A stretch of 16,838 bases of DNA from Candidatus Gastranaerophilales bacterium HUM_12 (GTDB lineage Bacteria > Cyanobacteriota > Vampirovibrionia > Gastranaerophilales > Gastranaerophilaceae). The notes beneath the pieces were generated by a model. That model did not search any database. It was not told the origin of the DNA and saw nothing but the letters and a program-made list of their open reading frames with translations. A program made the position numbers and the translations under genes. The stretch lies in NCBI GenBank assembly GCA_002102825.1, contig DABJ01000027.1, forward strand, positions 2,987-19,824, given 5' to 3'. Below are positions 7,069 to 12,680 of this stretch, piece by piece (position 1 is the first letter of the stretch; each line of letters opens with the position of its first letter).

Positions 7069-7539
7069 ATGGAATATAAAACAAATGTTATGCGTATGTT
7101 GGATAAACATAAAATAAATTACAACCATTATTCTTATGTCAATACTGAGGCGATTAGTGGTCTTGAAGTTGCAAGTGTTTTAAATCAAAATCCTAAACAA
7201 GTTTTTAAAACTCTTGTTACAGAGGGAAAGTCAAAGAAATATTATGTTTTCATGCTTCCAGTTGAACATGAATTAGATTTGAAAAAAGCCGCTCATTCTG
7301 TTGGTGAAAAATCTGTCGAAATGATTAAATCTAAAGAACTTTTACCACTTACCGGGTATATTCATGGTGGCTGTTCTCCTTTAGGTATGAAAAAATTTTT
7401 TACAACTACAATAGATGAGTCTGCCAAGGATTTTGATACAATAATTTTTAGTGCCGGAAAAATTGGCTATCAAGTTGAAATGAGCCTAGACGAATTGTCT
7501 AAGCTCATCAAATTTCAGTTAAATGATATTACTGTTTAA
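7069..7539 (+). CDS. ybaK: YbaK/EbsC-family aminoacyl-tRNA deacylase (Cys-tRNA(Pro) type)
   Basis: A 156-residue trans-editing enzyme of the YbaK/ProX superfamily. YbaK proteins hydrolyse Cys-tRNA(Pro) made when prolyl-tRNA synthetase mischarges cysteine, acting in the cytoplasm. Visible marks are VFKTLV with K47 at the position of the essential lysine of YbaK, the MLPVEHELDLKK stretch, and the glycine-rich GYIHGGCSPLGMKK loop (about 97-109) diagnostic for YbaK rather than ProX. Length is full for the family. It is co-transcribed with the DUF4186 gene (3-nt gap). It converges on the metal regulator gene, with stop codons 1 nt apart and no terminator hairpin that I can see. The family assignment is secure; the exact tRNA substrate is inferred. 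Confidence 0.93.
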   Translation: MEYKTNVMRMLDKHKINYNHYSYVNTEAISGLEVASVLNQNPKQVFKTLVTEGKSKKYYVFMLPVEHELDLKKAAHSVGEKSVEMIKSKELLPLTGYIHGGCSPLGMKKFFTTTIDESAKDFDTIIFSAGKIGYQVEMSLDELSKLIKFQLNDITV

Positions 7540-7540
7540 T

Positions 7541-7891
7541 TTATTCACAAACATGCTCTAATGCTTTTTCTAAAATATCTTTGACATGTGCATCATTTAG
7601 TGAATAATAAACGTTCTTTCCTTTCTTTTGAGAACGCACAAGTTTTGCAGTTCTAAGAACTTTCAATTGATGTGATACTGCAGATTTTGTCATGTTTAAT
7701 AGTACTGCTAAATCACCAACGCACATTTCACTTTCTTCTAAAGCCCATAGTAATTGAATTCTTGTACTATCGCCCATAACCTTGAAAAAGTCAGAAAGTT
7801 CATATAAAAGATTCATATCAGGCATGTTCGGTTTTACTTTATCAACTATATCAATGTTTATTGCATCACAATCAGAATGTTTGATTTCCAT
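7541..7891 (-). CDS. ArsR/SmtB-family metal-sensing repressor (CadC/CzrA-like)
   Basis: A 116-residue winged-helix repressor. I place the start at the ATG at 7891. The frame is open further upstream, but AAGGAG 9 nt before this ATG is an excellent ribosome binding site, and the upstream extension would run over an operator. The recognition helix region reads MTKSAVSHQLKVLRTAKLV (67-85). The alpha5 interfacial metal site of CadC/CzrA is complete: D100, H102, H113 and E116, the same set (Asp, His, His, Glu) as CadC. The second, alpha3N thiolate site of CadC (C-x-C in the third helix plus N-terminal cysteines) is only partial: C57 is followed by Gly59 where CadC has its second cysteine, and the N-terminus offers H5 and C8. 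By family knowledge it releases DNA on binding Zn or a similar ion. It is divergent from the efflux ATPase and probably controls it and itself. Confidence 0.92.
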   Translation of the reverse strand: MEIKHSDCDAINIDIVDKVKPNMPDMNLLYELSDFFKVMGDSTRIQLLWALEESEMCVGDLAVLLNMTKSAVSHQLKVLRTAKLVRSQKKGKNVYYSLNDAHVKDILEKALEHVCE

Positions 7892-7928
7892 TTTTGAGAA
7901 CTCCTTTATAAAGCCAAAATACCATAAA

Positions 7929-7944
7929 TTGAATAGTTGTTCAA
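7929..7944. promoter_or_regulatory. Operator O1 (regulator side)
   Basis: TTGAATAGTTGTTCAA, an imperfect palindrome with TTGAA/TTCAA arms of the SmtB/CadC operator type. It is base-for-base identical to O2 and lies 37 nt upstream of the repressor start codon. Binding there would block the repressor's own transcription, so autoregulation is likely. Confidence 0.75.
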
Positions 7945-7980
7945 CTGTGTAAAATTTGTAAAGAATGACGTGTTTTGGGG

Positions 7981-8010
7981 TTGACAATTGAATAGTTGTT
8001 CAATTATAAT
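7981..8010 (+). promoter_or_regulatory. Promoter of the metal-efflux ATPase gene
   Basis: A consensus -35 TTGACA (7981-7986) and a consensus -10 TATAAT (8005-8010) are separated by 18 nt. Transcription should begin near 8017, giving a leader of about 35 nt with AAGG at 8039-8042 before the ATG at 8052. Operator O2 occupies the spacer and O3 covers the first transcribed bases, so an otherwise very strong promoter is placed under double steric repression. Confidence 0.88.
7988..8003. promoter_or_regulatory. Operator O2 (in the promoter spacer)
   Basis: The same 16 bases as O1, TTGAATAGTTGTTCAA. The palindrome extends by two further pairs, to AATTGAA/TTCAATT arms at 7986-8005. It lies between the -35 and -10 hexamers, where a bound repressor would exclude RNA polymerase. 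Confidence 0.85.
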
Positions 8011-8020
8011 AGTAGTATAG

Positions 8021-8036
8021 TTGAACAATTATTCAA
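8021..8036. promoter_or_regulatory. Operator O3 (just downstream of the predicted start site)
   Basis: TTGAACAATTATTCAA. Its reverse complement, TTGAATAATTGTTCAA, differs from O1/O2 at one base, so it is the same operator in opposite orientation. It begins a few bases after the expected transcription start of the ATPase gene. Confidence 0.82.
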
Positions 8037-8051
8037 ATAAGGTTATAGATT

Positions 8052-9926
8052 ATGTGCGAACATGAACATTACCACGAATATGAAGAAAAAAACGAAAAAC
8101 AAAGACTATTGAAGATTACTATCGGATTTTGTATTTTGTTATGCGGATTATTTTGTAATTTGCAAGGACTGTCTAAATTTTTAGTCTTTTTCGTTGCATA
8201 TATCATTGTAGGTTGCGACATAATACTAACCGCAATTAAAAATATCATAAAGGGTGAAGTTTTTGATGAAAACTTTCTTATGAGTTTGGCTACAATTGGA
8301 GCTTTTTCCATCAAAGAATATCCAGAAGCAGTAATGGTTATGGTTTTATACCAAATCGGAGAGTATTTCCAAGATAAAGCTGTTGAAAAATCAAAAAAGT
8401 CAATTTCTGATTTGATGGATATTCGACCGGATTATGCGAATGTCGAAATTAATGGCGAAATCGTTAAAAAATCTCCGGAAGAAATAAATATAGGTGAAAC
8501 AATTATTGTAAAAGCCGGTGAAAAAATTCCACTAGATGGTGTTATAACAGACGGAAGTGCAATTATTGATACCTCAGCTTTAACAGGAGAATCTGTTCCT
8601 CAAAATTTATCTGTTGGAAATTCTGCAATTAGTGGTTGTATCAATACAAATGGGCTTATTAAAATCAAGGTTGATAAAATTTATTCTCAATCAACAGTAT
8701 CTAAAATTTTGGAATTGGTTGAACATGCAAGTTCTAAAAAAGCCAAAGCAGAAAACTTTATCACAAAATTTGCAAGAATTTACACCCCTGCAGTTGTGAT
8801 TTTGGCAGTCTTACTTGCAATTATTCCGCCTATTATTTTTAATGGTATTTTCAGTATTTGGTTTAGCAGAGCTTTGACTTTCTTAGTAATTTCATGTCCG
8901 TGCGCAATTGTAATTTCTGTTCCATTAGGGTTTTTTGCAGGAATTGGTGGCGCTTCGTGTCAAGGAATCTTAATCAAGGGGAGTGCTTATCTTGAAGGTT
9001 TGTCAAAACCTTATGCTGTAGTTTTTGATAAAACCGGAACTCTTACAAAAGGGAAATTTCAAGTTGTGAAAATAGTTCCACAATCTGGAATTGGCGAAGA
9101 TGAACTTTTGAAACTTACGGCTTATGCAGAAAGTTATTCAAATCACCCAATTGCTACATCAATTAAAGAAAAATATTCAAATCAAATTATTCAATCAGAA
9201 ATAACAAATGTAGAAGAAATTGCCGGAAATGGAGTAAAGGCAAATATTTCTGGAAATACAATTATTGTAGGAAACGAAAAACTTATGAATAAATTCGGAA
9301 TTGATTATATTCCTGTAAATGAAACCGGAACAATAATTTATATCGCACAGAATTTCACGTATTTGGGTTTTATCGTAATTTCGGATACAATAAAAGATTA
9401 TGCAAAAGAAACAATTTCTTCTCTTAACAAGAATAAAATCAAAACGGTTATGCTTACAGGTGATAATTCAAAAACAGCAAAAACTGTTGCAACTAAATTA
9501 GGTATTACAGAGGTTTATTCTCAATTGCTGCCTAAAGATAAAGTTGAGAAGTTAGAAGAAATAATTACTCAAAAAGACAAAAATAAAACAGTTATTTTTG
9601 TAGGAGATGGAATCAATGATGCTCCGGTTTTGACAAGGGCGGATATTGGGATTGCGATGGGCGGAATTGGTGCAGATGCCGCAATTGAAGCTGCTGATGT
9701 TGTTATTATGGACGACAAACTTCCAAAAATTCAAGCCGGAATAACAATTGCAAAACGTACAATGACAATTGTTAAACAAAACATTATTTTTGCAATTGGG
9801 ATTAAGATTTTGTTTTTAATTTGCGGAGCTTATGGTTTTATATCCATGTGGGGTGCTGTATTTGCAGATGTTGGTGTAACTTTGCTTGCGGTGTTAAATT
9901 CACTTAGAGCAATCAAAAGAGTTTAG
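8052..9926 (+). CDS. cadA: CPC-type P1B heavy-metal efflux ATPase (Zn/Cd/Pb class)
   Basis: A 624-residue inner-membrane pump that exports soft divalent metals (Zn, Cd, Pb) using ATP. Landmarks: TGES at 178-181 in the actuator domain, C282-P283-C284 in the metal-binding membrane helix, phosphorylated D326 in DKTGTLT, H365-P366 in the nucleotide-binding domain, and GDGIND at 518-523. An Asp at 606 (ADVGVTLL) sits in the last helix and matches the metal-ligand Asp of ZntA/CadA. CPC plus this Asp points to Zn/Cd/Pb rather than Cu. Many relatives carry an N-terminal HMA domain with CxxC. This one has only a short tail beginning MCEHEHYHEYEE, where one Cys, three His and several Glu could bind metal. 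It is transcribed from the operator-rich region shared with the repressor. The exact substrate is inferred from the class. Confidence 0.94.
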   Translation: MCEHEHYHEYEEKNEKQRLLKITIGFCILLCGLFCNLQGLSKFLVFFVAYIIVGCDIILTAIKNIIKGEVFDENFLMSLATIGAFSIKEYPEAVMVMVLYQIGEYFQDKAVEKSKKSISDLMDIRPDYANVEINGEIVKKSPEEINIGETIIVKAGEKIPLDGVITDGSAIIDTSALTGESVPQNLSVGNSAISGCINTNGLIKIKVDKIYSQSTVSKILELVEHASSKKAKAENFITKFARIYTPAVVILAVLLAIIPPIIFNGIFSIWFSRALTFLVISCPCAIVISVPLGFFAGIGGASCQGILIKGSAYLEGLSKPYAVVFDKTGTLTKGKFQVVKIVPQSGIGEDELLKLTAYAESYSNHPIATSIKEKYSNQIIQSEITNVEEIAGNGVKANISGNTIIVGNEKLMNKFGIDYIPVNETGTIIYIAQNFTYLGFIVISDTIKDYAKETISSLNKNKIKTVMLTGDNSKTAKTVATKLGITEVYSQLLPKDKVEKLEEIITQKDKNKTVIFVGDGINDAPVLTRADIGIAMGGIGADAAIEAADVVIMDDKLPKIQAGITIAKRTMTIVKQNIIFAIGIKILFLICGAYGFISMWGAVFADVGVTLLAVLNSLRAIKRV

Positions 9927-9967
9927 GGTAAAATTATTCATTTTGCCTAAAAAATTAGAAATAGTTA

Positions 9968-9995
9968 TTGACAATAATTTTTTAGGGAATAGAAT
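9968..9995 (+). promoter_or_regulatory. Promoter of tRNA-Gln
   Basis: A consensus -35 TTGACA (9968-9973), a 16-nt spacer and -10 TAGAAT (9990-9995) would start transcription near 10002, 16 nt before the mature tRNA 5' end. This gives the tRNA its own promoter, independent of the ATPase gene. Confidence 0.7.
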
Positions 9996-10017
9996 ATAAA
10001 TATAGACAGGTGAATAT

Positions 10018-10093
10018 TGGGACGTCGCCAAGTGGTAAGGCAGCTGGTTTTGGTCCAGCCATCTCGGAGGTTCGAATCCTTCCGTCCCAGCCA
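10018..10093 (+). tRNA. tRNA-Gln(TTG)
   Basis: A 76-nt cloverleaf. The acceptor arm TGGGACG pairs with CGTCCCA, followed by discriminator G and an encoded CCA. The anticodon stem GCTGG/CCAGC encloses loop TTTTGGT, giving anticodon TTG (reads CAA and, by wobble, CAG). The T-arm is GGAGG-TTCGAAT-CCTTC with one G-T pair. The U1-A72 acceptor pair is the usual identity feature of bacterial tRNA-Gln. It is a single-gene unit between its own promoter and terminator. Confidence 0.97.
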
Positions 10094-10094
10094 T

Positions 10095-10130
10095 TTAAAA
10101 GACATACAGTAATGTATGTCTTTTAATTTT
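10095..10130 (+). terminator. Intrinsic terminator of tRNA-Gln
   Basis: A perfect 13-bp hairpin (arms 10095-10107 and 10114-10126, core AAGACATAC/GTATGTCTT, 6-nt loop) followed by TTTT starts 2 nt after the CCA end of the tRNA. Confidence 0.88.
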
Positions 10131-10162
10131 GCATTTTTAATGATAAATCTTGAGCATTCTCT

Positions 10163-10200
10163 GAAATAAAACAAATGACAGATTTTATATCTGTCATTTG
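10163..10200 (-). terminator. Intrinsic terminator of lpxA
   Basis: A perfect 12-bp hairpin (arms 10172-10183 and 10189-10200, CAAATGACAGAT and its complement, 5-nt loop). On the minus strand it is followed by TTTTATTTC. It lies 28 nt beyond the lpxA stop codon, facing the tRNA terminator. Confidence 0.85.
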
Positions 10201-10227
10201 AAAAAATTATTAGATTTTTATAAAAGA

Positions 10228-11037
10228 TTAATCTTCATCAGACAAACATTCATGTCCTTTTTTGTGTGATTTTAAAAGAACACCTCTTTTTGACGTTTGA
10301 ATGAATTCAATCATTTTTTCAATATACTCGTTCATTGGAATTTCTGCTTTAATCTTTTCAATCGCTTGTGATGTGTTGTATTCATCAGAAATTAACAGTT
10401 TAAATGCCTCATTTGTTGCAGTTCTGATTTCCAACGGAACTCCACGTCTTTTCATTGCGATTACGTTAATTCCACGTGGAACAGGAGGTCTGCCTTCTCC
10501 TTTAGAGTAAGGCAAGATATCTTGACGAGATGCTGAGAAACCGCTGATAATTGCCATATCACCAATTCTAATGTTTTGGTGGAATACACTCATTCCGCCT
10601 ACGAAAGCACCAAATCCAACGTGAACGTGTCCACCTAAAGTTACAAGGTTCGCTAAAATTACTTGATCCGCTAAAACGCAGTTGTGTGCTACGTGTGAAC
10701 CAACCATTAATAAACATTTGTTACCGATTCTTGTTGTATAATCTCCGCAAGCTGCACCTCTGTGAATTGTTACGTTTTCTTTGATAATTGTTTCATCTCC
10801 GATTACAACTTTTGTATCTTCACCTTTGTAACCTAAGTCTTGTGGCTCAGAACCAATTGTTGCGAATGGTGAAATTGTACAATTTTTACCAATTTCTGCG
10901 TGTTCAATGTGAGCATTAGAAATTACTCTAGTTCCGCTTCCAATTGTTACACCCTCGCCGATTACTACATAAGGTCCGATAATTGCATCTTCTGCAATTT
11001 TTGCTGATGGGTGAATAATCGCTGTTTTATCAATCAT
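10228..11037 (-). CDS. lpxA: UDP-N-acetylglucosamine O-acyltransferase (LpxA)
   Basis: LpxA transfers an R-3-hydroxyacyl chain from acyl-ACP to UDP-GlcNAc, the first step of lipid A synthesis in the cytoplasm. The 269 residues begin with left-handed beta-helix hexapeptide repeats (about 1-185) and end in a helical C-terminal part (about 195-255). All expected active-site positions align with E. coli LpxA at a constant offset of 7: H118 (catalytic H125), H137 (H144) and H153 (H160). Gly166 sits at the place of Gly173, the hydrocarbon-ruler residue that in E. coli goes with a 14-carbon chain, so a similar length is plausible here. GAGG before the ATG is a good ribosome binding site. The usual partners fabZ, lpxD and lpxB are not adjacent; it appears monocistronic. 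Its C-terminus has a short extra charged tail ending GHECLSDED. Confidence 0.95.
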   Translation of the reverse strand: MIDKTAIIHPSAKIAEDAIIGPYVVIGEGVTIGSGTRVISNAHIEHAEIGKNCTISPFATIGSEPQDLGYKGEDTKVVIGDETIIKENVTIHRGAACGDYTTRIGNKCLLMVGSHVAHNCVLADQVILANLVTLGGHVHVGFGAFVGGMSVFHQNIRIGDMAIISGFSASRQDILPYSKGEGRPPVPRGINVIAMKRRGVPLEIRTATNEAFKLLISDEYNTSQAIEKIKAEIPMNEYIEKMIEFIQTSKRGVLLKSHKKGHECLSDED

Positions 11038-11070
11038 GTTTTTCCCTCTTCTTAACTGTCCGTTATATCA

Positions 11071-11076
11071 ATTATA
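11071..11076 (-). promoter_or_regulatory. Candidate -10 element for lpxA
   Basis: TATAAT on the minus strand, 33 nt before the lpxA ATG. No clear -35 lies 16-18 nt upstream, so this is a weak call. It fits a separate lpxA promoter, since a terminator-like inverted repeat lies between lpxA and the upstream dehydrogenase gene. Confidence 0.35.
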
Positions 11077-11134
11077 GTACAAATGAATGTTTATTGGGAT
11101 AACTTTATATTATTTTAATATCATATTAATATGA

Positions 11135-11166
11135 AACAGTGCGGGTTCAATTGAATCCGCACTGTT
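11135..11166 (-). terminator. Large inverted repeat, probable terminator of the alcohol dehydrogenase gene
   Basis: AACAGTGCGG and CCGCACTGTT flank a nearly palindromic centre. The two arms of 16 nt match everywhere except one position, which is a G-T pair on the plus strand and an A-C mismatch on the minus strand. It lies 54 nt beyond the dehydrogenase stop. On the minus strand the following tract is TTTCATATTAATATG, only moderately T-rich; on the plus strand it is ATAATTTTTATTTG. It may therefore act on either strand. Terminator for the minus-strand gene is the simplest reading. Confidence 0.55.
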
Positions 11167-11220
11167 ATAATTTTTATTTGTTGATTGTGGTCAATGCTGA
11201 TCTACTTTCAGCTCTTTTCT

Positions 11221-12426
11221 CTAAGCTTTTAGAGCATCTTCGTAGATTGCACGAACAACTTCTCTTGAATTACCGCTTGGACCGATGTCAATCAAACCAG
11301 CTAGAGATGGTGTAGTGAATACCAAATCTGTTAATTTATCAACATCAGCTTCTGCAAATCCGATATCTGTAAGTTTTTCAGGAACATCAACTGATTTTAA
11401 CCATGCATAAACACCATTAGCTGCTTTTTCAGCTTCAGAAGCTTCACCTTTCAAATCAGGAACGATTGGAGCTAAGATGTCAGCCAAAGTTGCTGCTTTA
11501 TCTTTGTAGATAGTTTTGATTACAGATGGCAATAAGATTGCTAAACCAAAACCGTGAGATAAGTCAGGTTTTACTGCACTCAATGGATGTTCAAGTGCGT
11601 GTGTATAGTGCAACAACCCGTTATCAAAGCTTACACCACCCATCATAGCTGCGTAGCATAAGAAATATCTGGCTTCTAAATCTTCCGGGTTTGCAATAGC
11701 TTTTGGTAGGTATTTTGCAACCAGTTCAATAACTTCTTTTGCTAAAGAAATTGAATAAGGAGAAGCAACTGTTGAAGTTGCAGCTTCTACAACGTGGTTA
11801 ACAGCATCAATTGATACATATCTTGTTTGTTTTGGAGATAATTTTGTCATCAATTGAGGGTCATCAATTGCATAAGTCGGATAGATACAATCGTAAGCAA
11901 TTGCAGGTTTGAAGTTCTTTTCAAGGTTTGTTACAACTGCAAATCTGTTAGTTTCAGAACCTGTACCGTGAGTCAAATTGATTGAAATAACCGGAGCAGC
12001 TTTTGTTGGTGTGAATTTGAATTCATAAATATCGTCTGCGTTTTTGTCAGGATATTCAAGCAAAATAGCAACAGATTTACCAGCATCAGTTGGAGAACCT
12101 CCACCGATAGAGATAACTGCTTTTGCTCCGAATTCTCTAGCCATTTTTGCAGCATCATTAACGTGATGAGTGTTAGGGTTTGGTGTAACTTGGTCAAAAT
12201 TGATGTAACCAATACTGTTTTCTTTCAAAGCTGCTTCAACAACGTCCCAAGCTCCAGTTGATTTGTATGCATGTTTTCCGGACATAACAATAACTTTGTC
12301 GATTCCTTTTGACTTGATGTCTTTTGCAATATCATGGATTTTTTGAATTGCTCCAACACCAAAGAACACACTAGTTCTTGTACGAATTTCTTTTACGTCG
12401 TGGATATTAATATCTTTTTCCCACAT
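11221..12426 (-). CDS. Iron-containing (group III) alcohol dehydrogenase
   Basis: A 401-residue NAD(P)-dependent dehydrogenase that interconverts alcohols and aldehydes in the cytoplasm. I place the start at the ATG at 12426. An ATG 18 nt upstream is in frame, but the bases just after it form AAGGAG (12435-12440), an ideal ribosome binding site for the inner ATG. In this numbering, GGGSPTDAGK at 108-117 is the dinucleotide-binding signature, and THGTGSE follows near 152-158. The metal ligands of the family are all present: D207 and H211 (SIDAVNH), H276 and H291 (HALEHPLSA and LSHGFG), with H280 as the extra active-site His. The spacing between the last His pair is one residue longer than in FucO. 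Length is normal. Substrate cannot be told from sequence; a fermentative ethanol or butanol-type role is possible. Confidence 0.92.
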   Translation of the reverse strand: MWEKDINIHDVKEIRTRTSVFFGVGAIQKIHDIAKDIKSKGIDKVIVMSGKHAYKSTGAWDVVEAALKENSIGYINFDQVTPNPNTHHVNDAAKMAREFGAKAVISIGGGSPTDAGKSVAILLEYPDKNADDIYEFKFTPTKAAPVISINLTHGTGSETNRFAVVTNLEKNFKPAIAYDCIYPTYAIDDPQLMTKLSPKQTRYVSIDAVNHVVEAATSTVASPYSISLAKEVIELVAKYLPKAIANPEDLEARYFLCYAAMMGGVSFDNGLLHYTHALEHPLSAVKPDLSHGFGLAILLPSVIKTIYKDKAATLADILAPIVPDLKGEASEAEKAANGVYAWLKSVDVPEKLTDIGFAEADVDKLTDLVFTTPSLAGLIDIGPSGNSREVVRAIYEDALKA

Positions 12427-12467
12427 AATAAACTCTCCTTTCATTCTACAACCATTTTTACACGAAG

Positions 12468-12496
12468 ATTATATGTTATAAAAATGATTTTTTCAA
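12468..12496 (-). promoter_or_regulatory. Promoter of the alcohol dehydrogenase gene
   Basis: On the minus strand, -35 TTGAAA (12491-12496), a 17-nt spacer and -10 TATAAT (12468-12473) form a near-consensus vegetative promoter. Transcription should begin near 12461, leaving a leader of about 35 nt that includes the AAGGAG site. Consensus hexamers and a strong ribosome binding site suggest high expression. Confidence 0.8.
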
Positions 12497-12655
12497 GCAA
12501 AAGTTTAGGAAATTTGGGTGTAATTTTTGTACAATTGTCTTCTTTTTTTTGTCTAGGAAAACAAAATGAGCGAATCTTTTTCAATCTCGGACAAATAAAC
12601 TTCAAGAAATTTTACAAAATATTACCCAACTGTGCAATGTCTGGCATGTTTGTTT

Positions 12656-12661
12656 TATAAT
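12656..12661 (+). promoter_or_regulatory. Candidate -10 element for the symporter-ileS unit
   Basis: TATAAT lies 19 nt before the TTG start at 12681. The region 16-18 nt upstream has no clear -35. A start near 12668 would leave about 13 nt of leader with AGAGG in it. The remaining 150 nt or so of this intergenic gap (12497-12655) shows no ORF, tRNA-like fold or T-box features that I can support. Confidence 0.35.
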
Positions 12662-12680
12662 CAAAAACAAGAGGTTAGAA

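Noticed and set aside
7892..7987. Longer N-terminus (32 extra residues) for the metal repressor
   Set aside because: The extension lacks a ribosome binding site and would place operator O1 inside coding sequence; the inner ATG has AAGGAG at ideal spacing and gives normal family length.
9922..9950. Hairpin TTTAGG...CCTAAA over the ATPase stop codon
   Set aside because: The stem has an internal loop and is followed by A residues, not T, on the plus strand, so it is a poor intrinsic terminator. Termination of the ATPase transcript here is unproven.
9900..10174. Two open frames antisense to tRNA-Gln (64 and 69 codons)
   Set aside because: They are translations of the tRNA complement (the GTEGFEPP and GRKDSNLRDG type strings), a well-known false-gene pattern. 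The tRNA, its promoter and terminator explain the sequence.
10018..10200. tRNA-Gln as a possible integration site
   Set aside because: No repeat of the tRNA 3' end, integrase gene or composition change lies nearby; the two hairpins are ordinary terminators facing each other.
12497..12655. T-box or other riboswitch upstream of the symporter-ileS unit
   Set aside because: No specifier-loop/antiterminator arrangement or T-box core sequence is visible, and the candidate -10 lies after this stretch.
12334..12660. 108-codon plus-strand frame overlapping the start of the dehydrogenase gene and the intergenic gap
   Set aside because: It begins antisense to a real gene, has no plausible ribosome binding site and runs through AT-rich intergenic sequence; composition and the overlapping dehydrogenase promoter argue against coding.
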